From Agelas oroides (lineage: Eukaryota > Porifera > Demospongiae > Agelasida > Agelasidae), in the NCBI GenBank assembly GCA_949130485.1, contig OX422204.1:6622620-6686619 (forward strand): a stretch of DNA of 64,000 nucleotides, written 5' to 3'. A program made the translations under genes and the position numbers. The notes beneath the pieces were generated by a model. The model did not search any database. It had not been told where the DNA came from and was given only the letters and a program-made list of their open reading frames with translations. The first letter of the stretch is position 1. Each line of letters starts with the position of its first letter. This document shows, piece after piece, positions 29,564 to 43,270 of this stretch.

Positions 29564-30229
29564 CTAAAAAACAAGTGCTACCAATAGGAGCAAAGCGATG
29601 GCAACAATGGCCTTGCTGACCATGAGAGTTGTAGCACCGGAGAGGGAGCTGGTGCAAGCAGCCGGCAGATTTACGCCACACGATGTCTGCCAGAGTTGAC
29701 TGCCAATAATAGGATTGCTAGTGGTAGTGCCAGCTAGACTCAGAACATTGATAAGGCAGCAGCCAGGTGACTGTGACTGGCGGGCAGTATTAAGGGCGTT
29801 TCGACAGGCATCAGTACAGGAACCTCCAGCAAGAGTGGTAACACAGTTCGATGAAATTTGTCCCGATGTGGTGGTTACAGCCTGGATTGCTGCAGTATCT
29901 ATGCATCTTTCCCCCGCGGCATTTGAGGCACAGGATGCCCTAAGTGCATTGGAAACCGTCTGCAAGTTACAATTGTTGTAAAAGTCAATCAGAGGTCCGC
30001 CACAGCTTGATTGACAGAACACCGCAGGAAATGATGTAGGATTGCTACCAATGGTGGTGATGGCTTGCAGACAATCACTTGGCAAGTTAGTAAGGCTGCT
30101 GACATCACAGGATTGCCGGGGGTCAATTGAGCGCTTAGTAAGTTGGCTTGCGAACTTTAGGAGAGCTTCTCGGTTGCCCATTGCCATGCTGAGGCACAGG
30201 GCAAGGGTAATGATTGCAAGAACCTTCAT
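29564..30229 (-). CDS. Secreted 14-cysteine protein, probably GPI-anchored, paralogue 1
   Basis: 221 residues; function unknown. Seen: signal peptide (MKVLAIITLALCLSMAMG), a short basic segment with KR (a possible processing site), a region with 14 cysteines including a CC pair (about 42-200), and a C-terminal small-residue region followed by about 17 hydrophobic residues ending in VF with no charged tail, the pattern of a GPI-anchor signal. The coding region is one exon; upstream ATGCAG then a short leader before ATG suggests an acceptor in the 5' UTR, shared with both other paralogues. About half identical to the copies at 37020 and 48074. I do not recognise the family from other animals. 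Confidence 0.85.
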   Translation of the reverse strand: MKVLAIITLALCLSMAMGNREALLKFASQLTKRSIDPRQSCDVSSLTNLPSDCLQAITTIGSNPTSFPAVFCQSSCGGPLIDFYNNCNLQTVSNALRASCASNAAGERCIDTAAIQAVTTTSGQISSNCVTTLAGGSCTDACRNALNTARQSQSPGCCLINVLSLAGTTTSNPIIGSQLWQTSCGVNLPAACTSSLSGATTLMVSKAIVAIALLLLVALVF

Positions 30230-30569
30230 CTTTGTAGCTCAGTACCTGCATGGGAGAGAAGAACGGGATGTTGTACATACATTAGTAGAGTGTACATAGG
30301 TAGCTAATATTAGGATGTTCTGACGAGTGGGCACATGACATAATAGCAAAATAATATTGTACTAAAACAATTGCAAGGGAGATGGATTATGTACCTCTGG
30401 TGCCTCCTCCCTGTTCCCATTCCTTTGCCAGTGTAGTGCTCCACACTACTACGCTTATGTACACCGTCCTTTACCCACAAGGTATATTCACTAGTGATGT
30501 CATACTATCCATATCTGAGGTTTACACTCTCAGTGTTTTGTGAGAGTAACCCTCATGCAGTATAGCAGA

Positions 30570-30636
30570 TAGTCTCATACCAGACCCTCCTCCAAAGAGG
30601 AAAGGAGGCTTGAAGGGGGGTCTGGGTTCGAGATTA
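30570..30636. mobile_element. 67-bp palindrome with perfect 9-bp target duplication
   Basis: Starts TAGTCTCATACCAGACCC and ends GGGTCTGGGTTCGAGATTA. Flanked by TATAGCAGA at 30561-30569 and 30637-30645. Lies about 340 bases upstream of the cysteine-rich gene, in its possible promoter or 5' intron. Confidence 0.92.
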
Positions 30637-30649
30637 TATAGCAGAATGA

Positions 30650-33600
30650 CCAACACTCTGGTTACTAACTACATTGAGAGCAAACAATGTTCAACTCAAG
30701 AAACCCAGGTAATAGCACTCTAAGGATATGCAGGCTAGTCTGCAGCAGTGGTGCCATTTTGTGATTCAACACAACAAGGCAGTGAAAGTTGGATATTCAA
30801 GTCTGGCTGTGTACAAAAATTACTTTGGGTCAGCATGCATAACTCTAAAACCGATGTTTGCTCGCAAAACCTCCCACTGGTGTAACCCAATGTTTCCTCC
30901 CACTTTTGTCATGCAAAGGTGTGAGCCATTATACTGACACAAGCATGCAATAACACATTCATGAATATATGAATATACTGTATGCCGGCAGAATTCCACC
31001 TCCACAAGCATGCAATAGTACATTCATGACTGTATGAATATACTTTATGCCTGAAGACAGGCATGCAATAACCAAATGAATACTATATACACATGCACCC
31101 AGGATGTGGTATTCATGCACTATACACCTCATTCCCAGACCTCCCTCAGATTTTATCTCACCCACACAAGATGCAATGTAGGGGGAGGCCACTACAGCAA
31201 TATAGGACTACCAACTATTGTTGTTGTGATGTTGTTGTCATTGTTGTTGCCATTGTTGTCATCCTTGTCCTTGCTGTCATTGTCAATGTTGTTGCCATTG
31301 TTTTTGATGTTTGTTGTTGTTATATGTGTAAGTGCTGTTAGGCAGTCACAGATGAAATATCTAAGAAAACCTTAGCTATACACAGCTCATTCAAATGTCA
31401 CCTGGCTGCTGAGAATATTAAACCATATAATATAAAGCTACAAGCCAGGATTGATGCAAAAAGTTGCAGTTTAGCTCTCTGCATGAATTATCTGGTCCTC
31501 ACACCTTCTTGGTGTGAGGTTACACCCCTTATCTGAGTGTACACTAGAGGATATGAATAACCAAGATTGTATCTGAGCAATACATGAAAATGCTTGAGTT
31601 CACCTTTAGTATTACATGAATATACTCTGAGACGAGCCAAAACTCTGTGTGACCCCAATAAGTCGATGTTGCAGTATATACTGTCACAGTGGAAGGTAAC
31701 CAGGTCTAAGCCTAACAGCTAGTAGCTAGTCTTTGTAGTTTTTCACTTTGAGTTGAGGCTACTCGTTAGCTACAAGCTGCAATTTGGTTTACAGAAGTAC
31801 TGCTGCTTGAACTGAGCATAACCTAGGTGTGGGGTGTACTGGCCTGGTTAGAGTAATAGTTGATGCAAGGTCTATAGGAAAGTGGTCCATTAGAAGAAGA
31901 CAAAGAATCAGCCAGATGCCAAATTGCCAATCTGAAGACACTAATTTCCTGTTTCTAGTTTCTTGGGGAGCACCCCTCCTAGGACACTAGAGGTTGAACA
32001 AAGGCTCATGATGGCAAAAAGTCGCTCGATTAACAACTTAGTAAAGTTGCAGTCTACAAACTCCTTTGTATGGATTTGGACTTAGCTACTCGTGTTTATG
32101 CCTAGAACCCTATAGCGGGGACAAATTCCTGCCAGCGCCTTACAATTTAACTTATATTAGTCTCGCTGAGCCAGACTCTTGCATGTTGAGTTGGTGCTAA
32201 TAGACCTCTGTGGGCAATACATTATGCAGAATTCAGATATATCTACATAATGTCTGAGTAACGCAGACTACATCCAAGAATGGGCTTTACCGCCTGACTA
32301 TCCTACACCTAAAGGCAATGCAGCCTGTCTTAATCATCACACACACAGCGTGCCAGCTTCTTCTTCTGGCAAAGTTGATGCAGCCATGCAGTTTGATTGG
32401 ACAATCAGAGAGCTGCGCAGGAGCTCTTATCTTGGCACCTGCGGGTTCAGCACTTGTATGGGCCACGCTGCACTGGGTCAACGTACAGCAATTTCATTAG
32501 CTGGCGCGGGCCGCGCTGAGGAGGCGTCTCTCAGTCTGCCAAAGAGAGTGTCTCTGCGCCGCATTTAACCACGAAAGAGCACCTCGATGCCCTCGAAGCA
32601 AATAATTGGACAAACAATAACGTACAACGGAACCACCAGCGGCTTCGAAGTCGAGTCCTAACGGCACACAACACTCTAAACGGCACACGTCACCGTGAGC
32701 ATGGTGTAGCTCGCAGTGCGCACCGCATTAGCTACGTCTGTCTACGAAAAGATGCCTTGTAGCAACTTTCGGTGAAGTATTACACGAAGTTTCTTACCTC
32801 AGATATGCATAGCGCTTGAGTCTGTGATTTTCAAACTCCACGCGAAGCTCGCTTCAGGGTGGGCGCTCATTCAAATAAGTTTTGACCCTATACAGGAAAT
32901 TGGGCGAAAAGTAGGGCCCGGTGGGCGCTCTTTCGCAAGACTACGGTATAATTTTTTGTATAGGTGATGGCACAGCTTACTGTGGAATTTGGGATTAATA
33001 GCACGAGTAATGCAGCTACGTAGGGCATTACAAGTGCTAATTAAATTTCACAATAAATTTTGTTAATACATACAAGTACTGTATATATAGTATGGCTATA
33101 TTTGTGTGCTATAATTCACAAGTAGCTAACGTTAAGTGGTACCATGCACCAATCAAATGGGTGTCAGTTCACTAGGACTAAACCAGAAAGGGTGGAGCTT
33201 TAGGTACTGCGCATGCGCAGCGTGGAGGTTTATACGTATTGGTGGCTATGTGAGGTGCCGCATCTGCCTCCCACCTACCGCTGTCATTGTTGAGCTTTGA
33301 CTTACTGCAAGTGAGCAGCTCTGTAAAATCAGTCATTCACAGATTCACTGATTGGCTTACATACGCAGCGTAGTGACCCCCTACCACTGTGGATCGGACG
33401 TTCAACGTGAAAACCACTGTAGTTCCAAATGCTTTACACTGGCTTGTAGGTTTTATCTTGCTGTACTTGTAGCCTGAAGACATATTTATACATGGGTATA
33501 CAAATGGAACTGATAGGTAACCTAAGGCCCCAGTTCGTTGATTTTTAGTTTCTCATCAGGTGCTTTATCTGCATGCACATAATGCTGGCGGGCGGGTATT

Positions 33601-34460
33601 ACAATTATGTATTTATCCACAGCCGGTAGATATTTCTCATGACGCCAGGAGGATCAGCGCTCGCTGTACGCCATTGTAGAAGGGCTTTTTTGGATGCTCT
33701 ACAGTAGACAGACACGTTTGTTAGCGTTATCTTGATCGCTACGCGCTTATCCGTACGTCGTTACATATATTATCTATATGGTCGTTAGTATGCGAAAATA
33801 CACACAATAGTCTATCGCAGAAAATTCATGCGGGTGGCCGATAAGAAACTAATATAATCAACGAATTGGGCCTAACATTTTGATCGACTCCAAGTCGAGC
33901 TAGTGCTGAATTAAAATAACAATGGAGTTTAATACAAATTATATGCAATCGCTTGCTTAAAAATGCAAGAAAACAAGAATATAGTATTGCAAAAGTGAAG
34001 ACTCGCTACCATGGGATGCACCGCAGTATAGGCATGCCAACAGTAACTTAGCTGTACACACATAATAAAGCAGCAATTGCTTGTTGTCTTGTTTTTTGCG
34101 CGCGCGAAGGTGAAACATCTTTCTTGTTTGTTTGTTTAAGATTGGCGATAGTAGCCCTCTCTCATGCAGTTTTACATAAATAATACAGGGTTAACTTAAA
34201 GCTTGTGTAGTCCAATCACATAACTATTGCGATCTTTTTTTTTTTTTTTTTGATGCTGTAAATACTCGCAAAGCTTGCAAAGTACGCGCAAAACATTGAA
34301 AAATATTACTACAGTCCAATGTGCAGCAGCTATAGAGATCAATTTGCCTAGAGTTTGATACTTGCATTTAAAATATACCACAGCGACAAGGACCTACATG
34401 CTGCGCACTTGCGAAAATTAAATCACGCATCAACAATGCACAATATCCAGTAACAACATC
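30650..34460. other. No gene recognised
   Basis: Contains two related ~70-bp segments with AAGCATGCAATA and ATTCATGA (30940-31075), a TTG/GTC-rich triplet tract at 31205-31330, a half palindrome at 32159 and a perfect TGCGCATGCGCAG (NRF1-like) word at 33206-33218. No coding frame with recognisable features. Confidence 0.45.
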
Positions 34461-34469
34461 ATCTTTCCT

Positions 34470-34585
34470 ACCTTCGACTGGTTGCGGTAAAACTTCAAGT
34501 CTCCAAACCGAAGCAGGACAATACTTCTGAGTTCTTCTGCCGCCAAGCACTAACTCTCAGTGCACGATCATAGTTTATATAGCAC
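34470..34585 (-). promoter_or_regulatory. Possible TATA promoter and first exon, minus strand
   Basis: CTATATAAAC (34573-34582 on the minus strand) is followed by about 100 bases ending at a donor-like CGAAG|GTAGGA near 34470. It could be the promoter and 5' UTR exon of the cysteine-rich gene at 30229, whose ATG follows an acceptor, or an unrelated start. No transcript evidence. Confidence 0.25.
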
Positions 34586-34639
34586 TCCTGGATTGGGGTG
34601 TGGGTGTGCGCTGCAGGTGATAAAAGGTGTCAGCCTATC

Positions 34640-37010
34640 AGATTTATCCGCGCGCGCACGCGCGCGTTAAAGAACCTTTGAACTTTGGTTTTGTAGCCTG
34701 AATATCTGCAAGGGGCGTCACGGAGCACCATGGCATTTGGATGAGACGAAAGGAGGGCACCTCAGTCGGGACAAGGAGGCTTGTTGTGGGGTTTCAGTGA
34801 GTTCACTCATATACCGCGCGGGCGATTGCAATACCACGTTCACTACTGCAATAATCACAACGGAAGCAAGTGAAGACTACATGTTGCGTACTCCGCGTAA
34901 TATCATTATAGCTAGAGCCTTTGATCTAGTTAAAAGCAATGGAGAGCCTTATGCTTTGCCTAGCTTTGTTGTAATTTTTGAAGCTTATCGCTGAAGTGAA
35001 GAACTAGTTTTGAGGCAAACCCCATGCATACCGCTAAAGTCCTTTAGTACGTTTTAATACTTGTAGCTTGGCTGCTTCTGCTTCCCATAAAAATTCGTAG
35101 TATAGTTAGAGTTGTGCGTTGGCTATCTATTTCTCGAGCGAGGGATCGAATACCGCAGAGATTGAATCACACGCTGTTAGCTTCCGGTGGGTGTATTGAC
35201 TGCGGCGAGGTTACACGCGAGGAAAGTCCCGAAAACCTATAAATCAGCATGCATGCATGTGACCATGGAAGGTTGCTTTGGTTGCCATGGCATGGTTAGG
35301 ATAAATTCCCAGGTACTAGGCCATTTTTCATTCACTTCCCAAAGATGACATTGACAACGCCTCCATATCACATGGAGGCATTGTCAATGTCATCCTGAAA
35401 AGGCCTGCCTCACTAGGAGCACACAGGAATGATTCTTATTTGTACCAATGGCTATATATGTAAGCCATTTGGAGCAGGCATTAGGCCAAGGTATTAGGTT
35501 TCTCAGACAATTTTGGGATTCTCAACCATGCGGGCGGGCGGTTATTTTTTCAATGAATATTATTAATTGCCACGAGCGGCGATCGTTCTATCGTTTGGCT
35601 GTTCTTCATTAAACGGTGCCAGCTATTTGCCGTAGGGACGTGGTACGTGGTGTATATGCGGTTTCCTGGCGTAACATATTGCTCACAATCCTTGTCCGAT
35701 GCCTGTAGCTCGACGATCGAAACCCCGCCCACAAGCGCATGGCGCCTATTTTTCTCCGCAGATAATATGTTGAGAAGTTTTGGCCTCTTATTTCGTGTCG
35801 ATACCTCTAATAAATAATTAACTGCGAACGAAAACTAGATGCGGGCGGGTCTGAGAAACCGGAAATTTAATTACATTCCAGTGACGTGTAGGCATACTGA
35901 TATCACCCACGGTGCATTAAACAGTTATGCCCACATACTGTGGTATGCTCAGTAGGGCTACAATGTGGAAGACCTGTATATAGCTATATGTGTATATGTA
36001 TCAACAATCAACGAACCACATCTCTCTATTATAAGGCATGCAGGCCTAACGAGTCGTGCACTGCATGTGCAAAATCTTCTCGTACACAAATATGCTTTCA
36101 TGAGTTATGTAAGGTGTTGCAGCTGTTGTGGTCTTCAGTATGTAAATACACGAAAGCAGAGAAATATTTGCAAATGCAAACCAAAGAAGTGAGACCATAC
36201 CCGGTTGCTTCACTCTATCTGTATCCTTATCTCACAAGACAGCCCTCTCTGTTGACGTGCATGTAAAATATATACCCCATGCACTAGCTCTGTTAGAACA
36301 AGGCCTGTGCCTATTGTAGTTGTGGTACAATCACTATCATGTGTCATAGTTTGGTCTACCACAAACAATATGAGTATTTGCTGTGCATACCAACGCACCA
36401 TTGTAGTCACTGTACTGTAAAAATTCAACTGGTAGTTCATAGTAGAATTAGTTTAGACTTTGTTCTAAAACTAATTCTACAATGCAAGGCCACATTAACT
36501 GCATGAGTACACCATGTAGACAGCAAAATTATGTTGAGTGTTTCAAAGGATTGCCAATGCATACCATAATGTACGCCGAAACATATATACCAGCTGGCTA
36601 TCAACTAGTTACAAGCTTGCCAGTAAATCCGTACCTTTCCATAGGCTATCTGGCATCAATCATGCACCAGAACATTACCTGAACATTACCTGGTTGTATT
36701 CCTTTCCTCTGAAAAGGCTGGTGGTCCAGATTATAAGAATTAACTTATCTCAGGAAGTACAAATTTGTGTCTTAAGGGATCAAACCCCAAGTTACATGCC
36801 AGCCCAGATTGATCCTGGATTTGTTTTTCCCATTTTCACAGCATTTATGGATAACTGTACTGGGACACATCAAACCTCTGATAGCATTGTAATGCATAAA
36901 CCTCTGAAACATCAGCACAAATAGAAAATTTTAGCTAAATTGTTTAAGTCTAATACGCTGAAAAGTTTTGTGTAATCACACATTGATCTACTCTCAAACC
37001 ATCAGCATCT
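34640..37010. other. No gene recognised; two hairpins
   Basis: Hairpin at 35342-35396 (GATGACATTGACAACGCCTC with its inverse, one mismatch, 5-base loop) and at 36442-36480 (GTAGAATTAGTTT with inverse). A GAGGAAAGTCCC word at 35219 is discussed among rejected items. No coding signal. Confidence 0.4.
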
Positions 37011-37019
37011 ATGTTCATT

Positions 37020-37712
37020 CTAGAGCACTAGTGTTCCCAGTAAGAGCATCGTGACAGCAAGGATGGTCTTGCTGATCATGAGAGCTGCACTGCCATTTGT
37101 TATGGTGGGGCTAAGGGAGCTGGGGCATGCTGCCGGCAAGTCTACACCACAGCTTTCCTCCCACAGTTGAGGATCAATGGCAGGATTGATGAAGTTCGGT
37201 GTAATAGCCGTTGTGTTCAGTAGCTGAATGCAGCAGCCAGGTGAACGAGTTGCATTTGTAAGAGTATTTCGACATTCAGTACTGCATTGGCCTGTACTTC
37301 CAGACAAAAAGGTGCCAGCACAAGTGCTACCAATTTCTATAGCAGTACGGTTCACGGTCATCTCTACTATGTCAGTACCACATCTTTGCCCCATGGCATT
37401 TGTGCCACAGAGTTCAACAAAAGTAGGAACAACAAAGTCTAAGCCACAAGTAAGATAGAAGTTGATCACAGGCTGGCCGCATCTTGGTTCACAAATAATT
37501 GCTGGGATTTCAATATTTTGGCCGCTGGTGTCAATGGTTCTCAAGGCCTGGAGACAATCAGATGGATAATTTTGAAGGGTGCTCACATCACAGTTGGTTT
37601 GTCGGTGAGAGTTCGACCGCTTGGTGAGTCGACTTGCGACTTTCAGAAGGGTCTCTGGGCTGTCCAGTGCCATGCCAAGACACAAAAGGGTAAGGATTGC
37701 CAGCACTTTCAT
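37020..37712 (-). CDS. Secreted 14-cysteine protein, probably GPI-anchored, paralogue 2
   Basis: 230 residues from the ATG at 37712, chosen because it aligns with the ATG of the other two copies; upstream in-frame codons precede an acceptor-like CATGCAG. Signal peptide (MKVLAILTLLCLGMAL), TKR basic segment, 14 cysteines in the same order as paralogues 1 and 3 (NCDV, SDC, ICEPRC, LTCG, ELC, QRC, GCC, ESCGVDLPAAC), several N-glycosylation sequons (NRT, NAT, NTT), and a hydrophobic C-terminus ending LLGTLVL. Much closer to paralogue 3 than to paralogue 1. Likely a cell-surface protein; role unknown. Confidence 0.87.
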   Translation of the reverse strand: MKVLAILTLLCLGMALDSPETLLKVASRLTKRSNSHRQTNCDVSTLQNYPSDCLQALRTIDTSGQNIEIPAIICEPRCGQPVINFYLTCGLDFVVPTFVELCGTNAMGQRCGTDIVEMTVNRTAIEIGSTCAGTFLSGSTGQCSTECRNTLTNATRSPGCCIQLLNTTAITPNFINPAIDPQLWEESCGVDLPAACPSSLSPTITNGSAALMISKTILAVTMLLLGTLVL

Positions 37713-38686
37713 TTTTGTAGTGCAGTATACACACACCTGCATGGTAAGAACAGTTAATTGATGGAGGAGACTACTATACGGCAGGTGAGGGTCGATATGC
37801 AATGCAAAGTTTGACGGTCACCAGCATGCGCACACATTTACTGGTACTGTTTGACCATGCTCTAATTTTACATTACACATTTGCCTGCACCTGCAGGTTT
37901 GATTTATTTACAATAATACACAGAAAAAAAAAAGTGTGCTAATCTGACACAAAAAGCGTGTCAAAAGTGATGTCTCCAGTTTTGACACACCTACACGCAT
38001 GTCAAATTGTTAGGTGTGTCAAAACTACACATGTGCTAACTGGACAGTGTGCCAAATTAGTAGTGTGCTATTCAGCAAGTGTGCTAAATAACAAGTGTGT
38101 TATTTTACCAATGTGTCAAAATTGGTGTGCAAAATTAGCAGTGTGTCAACTGACATGCAGCTGACCCCTCACTTAGTGGGTGGAGCTTTTACATGGAATT
38201 TCCAATGAAACATTCTTGACTGTAAGCAAAATATAATTGTGACATACACTGAGTTGAAAACATGAATATACTAAAACAAGCAAACAATAGTTATGCTATA
38301 ACTTATGTTACAGCATTTTATACAAATACGTATGTGATTGAAGTACTACATTGTACAAAAATGTGTCAATATACTCTATACATACAAAAATGGCATTCAA
38401 CTATGCATATAATATACATTTTATGTACCTATCAATCAGTTGAGTTCAATTGTTAACATCCATCTGTGAAAGAATAGCACATGCAATAATTATTCATATA
38501 CTAGTCAGGTCATGCGATAGAGGAACTGCAATCATTCTATTATTCCATTATACAAGTCATGTGGGGCATCTTGGAGGACAAAACAGTAGTGATTATCATA
38601 CTAGCGCATTGAACTTCCTGCCCTAGCAATGCTCCTACCAGTAGCATTCATTTCTCACAGAGGTGTGTTAAATGTCTTCACTAACC

Positions 38687-39968
38687 CTTTGCATAGTCTA
38701 AAGTTGAAGTTAAACGCCCAAAACAAGTCTGTAGAAATGTAATTTTTGTATAATTGCTTTCCTTCAATTGCCTTCCAACATGGCAGCATGTGTACTGAAA
38801 ATATTTCGAAAGTGTGGCAGCTATCATTTCAAATGCAATTCCTCTACCGGGGTATGTGAAGAAATCACACAGTCAGCATCTCAGAAAGGCTCATCTTGTT
38901 TGTTGTTATTCATGCATACATGGAAATCCCTGAACGTAATCACCAGGGATAAGGCTAGATGTATTAAACATTGTAACCACTCACTTGGCTATGAGCCTCT
39001 TCAAGCAGCTGGGGCCTCTGTAGTCAGTTGGTGTAGTGAGGAGAAGTAAACAGGCCTGGAAGGTATAGTGGAAGATGGTCATGATACAAACTAGGTTTGC
39101 AAATTTAAGAGTACAAAAACGCAAGCCCTGGACAATTCCCAACCAGAAGAGTCATCCACTCAGCAGGTACATTTCAGAAAATACAAGGCCTTGTGTACAA
39201 CTTATGTTCTCCGCACCTCATTAAGAAATGTACTATGGCTCCCCCCACCCCCAATCCAGTGCAGAACAAATTAAGGAGGAAGACCTAAATGCAAATTCAG
39301 ACAACTGCAGTTGTAATAAGTATATAGTACAAGCTTACTTACCAGCAGTTTAAACCACTTGCAGGGCAGCGTGGAGATTGAACCTTGTGGCCTGGGTACT
39401 TCTGAACAATGAGGCATTAATAACCTGGAGACAAAGGTCCTGTGTATGGATATACAAGTGATGTGAATTAATCATCTGGGGCTTTTAAATAAAAGCTTTT
39501 GTTCTCCCTATCTCGTACCTTTCCTGTCTGTGCATATACAGCCTCCAGAACCTCCCTTCAGAACATGTGTTTGGGAAGGCCGCAGACTCACTCTGTGTAC
39601 CTATCACCACCACGATCTCTCAGACAAGATCAGTATAGAGGAAGACTAACTGGTCTAGCTAGTCTGGTAGTTGGTGGAAGGATGAGAAGGGAACAAGCAG
39701 GGAGGTATAAGGTAGAAAGAAAGAAATGACACATTCAACAATATTTCTTTAGCGACTTTACTACTGCAGTACAACTCTATAGCTAGCTATATGTTTCCTT
39801 ACGCGGAAATAGCTACTTTAGCTATTTTATATGTAGTAAAAAAAAGTACATTTATAAATTCATTGACTTTCAGCCACTTCTTACCACGGTGGTGTGAAGT
39901 CTCAGCGATGTAACCGCTCCGCACTCCTTGTCACCGAAAGACATTCGCTCCCGTGGGACATCGAACAT
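38687..39968 (-). other. Possible small exons of an unknown minus-strand gene
   Basis: 39968-39885 opens with MFDVPRERMSFGDKECGAV and ends at GTG|GTAAGA. 39409-39351 lies between CATTGTTCAG and GTAAGT and can read VPRPQGSISTLPCKWFKLL. A 33-base segment near 39035-39003 lies between GACTACAG and GTGAGT and reads RPQLLEEAHSQ. A last stretch follows TATTTTCAG near 38805 and runs to a stop. Splice signals are good, but phases between the first and later pieces do not all agree, so this is unproven. Confidence 0.22.
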
Positions 39969-40319
39969 GTAAGCCCTCTCCTCCACTAAGCTCAGGTACC
40001 ATTTTGTTGCTGGCGGAATTTTCACGAACGGATCATATCAAAGAAGACGAACTTGAAGTGTACGATCGAAGTGAGAAAATGCGAAATGGCGCGTGCCATG
40101 TTGCGCACGCGTACAAGGACTGAGCCACGCCCCTGTCATTATTAGCCCCACCCTGTTTGCGAGGCTGGCTGCTGTACTTCTAAGTATAAGTTTCTGTAAC
40201 AAAACAGACTCTACATACACGCTACTACCTGTCATGATGGTTGTTCTCTCCAGACTAAAGCTACAGGAGTTAGAAAAGTTATTGCATGATCATGTATGTT
40301 CATATATGTAATATGAATC

Positions 40320-43270
40320 AGGCCTGAAACAGCTAATACTTGACCAAACTATACAAAATGGGTATCAAGCAGTTCCATTTGATGTGTACCTTCATAATCT
40401 GATGTTTGTTTTCATTTTCGTATGAGTGGTTCAAAAATAGTCTAGGTACAGTTGTGATTTTACCACTTGTACATATCGGTTATACTTCAAAGTAATTAAC
40501 AATTTCAGGCCCGAAACAGCTAATACTTGACCAAACTATACCAAATGGGTATCAAACAGTTCTATTTGGTGTGTACATTCATAATCTGATGTTTGTTTTC
40601 ATTTTGGAGTAAGTGTTCTGAAAATAGTCTAGGTGCGGTTGTGATTTTACCACTTGTACATATCGGTTACTTGTAACTAACAATTTCAGGCCTGGAACAG
40701 CCAATACTTAACCAAACTATACAAAATGGGTATTAAACAGTTCCATTTGATGTTTACATTCATAATCTGATGTTTGTTTTCATTTTGGAGTAAGTGTTCT
40801 GAAAATAGTCTGGGTACGGTTGTGGTTTTACCAACGTATCGGTTGGTTGTAACTAACAATTTCAGGCCCGAAACAGTTAATACTTGACCAAACTATACCA
40901 AATGGGTAGCAAACAGTTCCATTTGGTGTGTACATTCATAATCTGATGTTTTTTTTTCAGTTTGGAGTAAGTGTTCTGAAAATAGTCTAGGTGCGGTTGT
41001 GATTTTACCACTTGTACATATCGGTTACTTGTAACTAACAATTTCAGGCCTGGAACAGCCAATACTTAACCAAACTATACAAAATGGGTATTAAACAGTT
41101 CCATTTGATGTTTACATTCATAATCTGATGTTTGTTTTCATTTTGAAGTAAGTGTTCTGAAAATAGTCTGGGTACGGTTGTGGTTTTACCAACGTATCGG
41201 TTAGTTGTAACTAACAATTTCAGGCCCGAAACAGCTAATACTTGACCAAACTATACAAAATGGGTATCAAACAGTTCCATTTGATGTGTACATTCATAAT
41301 CTGATGTTTGTTTTCATTTTGGTATGAGTGGTTCAAAAATAGTCCAGGTGCGGTTGTGATTTTACCACTTGTACATATCGGTTACTTGCAACTAACAATT
41401 TCAAGCCCGAAACAGCTAATACTTGACCAAACTATACCAAATGGGTATCAAACAGTTCCATTTGGTGTGTACATTCATAATCTGATGTTTGTTTTCATTT
41501 TGGTATGAGTGGTTCAAAAACAGTGTAGGTGCGGTTGTGATTTTACCACTTGTACATATCGGTTACTTGTAACTAACAATTTCAGGCCCGAAACAGCTAA
41601 TACTTGACCAAACTATACCAAATGGGTATCAAACAGTTCCATTTGGTGTGTACATTCATAATCTGATGTTTGTTTTCATTTTGCAGTAAGTGTTCTGAAA
41701 ATTGTCTGGGTACGGTTGTGGTTTTACCACTTGTACATATCGGTTACTTGTAACTAACAATATCATCCATGAAACAGACAATACTTGACCAAACCAGACA
41801 AAATGGGTATCAAACAGTTCCATTTGGTGTGTACATTCATAATCTGATGTTTGTTTTCGTTTTGGAGTAAGTGTTCTGAAAATTGTGTGGGTACGATTGT
41901 GGTTTTACCAACATATCGGTTAGTTGTAGCTAACAATTTCAGGCCCGAAACAGCTAATACTTGACCAAACTATACAAAATGGGTATCAAACAGTTCCATT
42001 TGATGTGTACATTCATAATCTGATGTTTGTTTTCATTTTGGTATGAGTGGTTCAAAAAGAGTCTAGGTGCGGTTGTGGTTTTACCACTTGTACATATCGG
42101 TCACTTGTAACTAACAATTTCAGGCCCGAAACAACTAATACTTGACCAAACTATACAAAATGGGTATCAAACAGTTCCATTTGATGTGTACATTCATAAT
42201 CTGATGTTTGTTTTCATTTTGGTATGAGTGGTTCAAAAAGAGTGTAGGTGCGGTTGTGGTTTTACCACTTGTACATATCGGTTACTTGTAACTATACAAT
42301 TTCAGGTCCGAAACAGCTAATACTTGACCAAACTGTACCAAATGGGTATCAAACAGTTCCATTTAGTGTGTACATTCATAATCTGATGTTTGTTTTCGTT
42401 TTGGAGTAAGTGTTCTGAAAATTGTGTGGGTACGATTGTGGTTTTACCAACATATCGGTTAGTTGTAGCTAACAATTTCAGGCCCGAAACAGCTAATACT
42501 TGACCAAACTATACAAAATGGGTATCAAACAGTTCCATTTGATGTGTACATTCATAATCTGATGTTTGTTTTCATTTTGGTATGAGTGGTTCAAAAAGAG
42601 TCTAGGTGCGGTTGTGGTTTTACCACTTGTACATATCGGTCACTTGTAACTAACAATTTCAGGCCCGAAACAACTAATACTTGACCAAACTATACAAAAT
42701 GGGTATCAAACAGTTCCATTTGATGTGTACATTCATAATCTGATGTTTGTTTTCATTTTGGTATGAGTGGTTCAAAAAGAGTGTAGGTGCGGTTGTGGTT
42801 TTACCACTTGTACATATCGGTTACTTGTAACTATACAATTTCAGGTCCGAAACAGCTAATACTTGACCAAACTGTACCAAATGGGTATCAAACAGTTCCA
42901 TTTGGTGTGTACATTCATAATCTGATGTTTCATTTTCATTTTGGAGTAAGTGTTCTGAAAATTGTCTGGGTACGGTTGTGGTTTTACCAACGTATCGGTT
43001 ACTTGTAACTAACAATATCATCCCTGAAGCAGCTAATACTTGACCAAACTATACAAAATGGGTATCAAACAGTTCCATTTGATGTGTACATTCATAATCT
43101 GATGTTTGTTTTCATTTTGGTATGAGTGGTTCAAAAATAGTCCAGGTTCGGTTGTGATTTTACCACTTGTACATATCGGTTACTTGTAACTAACAATTTC
43201 AGGCCCGAAACAACTAATACTTGACCAAACTATACAAAATGGGTATCAAACAGTTCCATTTGGTGTGTAC
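40320..43270. repeat. 180-bp satellite, 17 units, with a 539-bp higher-order repeat
   Basis: Each unit contains GAAACAGCTAATACTTGACC, TTCCATTTGATGTGTACATT and TTTTACCACTTGTACATATC. Unit starts average 180 bases apart. Units at 41947, 42128 and 42309 recur almost unchanged at 42486, 42667 and 42848, a three-unit higher-order repeat of 539 bp. Open frames inside are by chance. Confidence 0.95.

Noticed and set aside
35205-35240. RNase P RNA-like word GAGGAAAGTCCC
   Set aside because: Only one conserved-region-like word is seen; no matching partner regions or closing helices were found around it.
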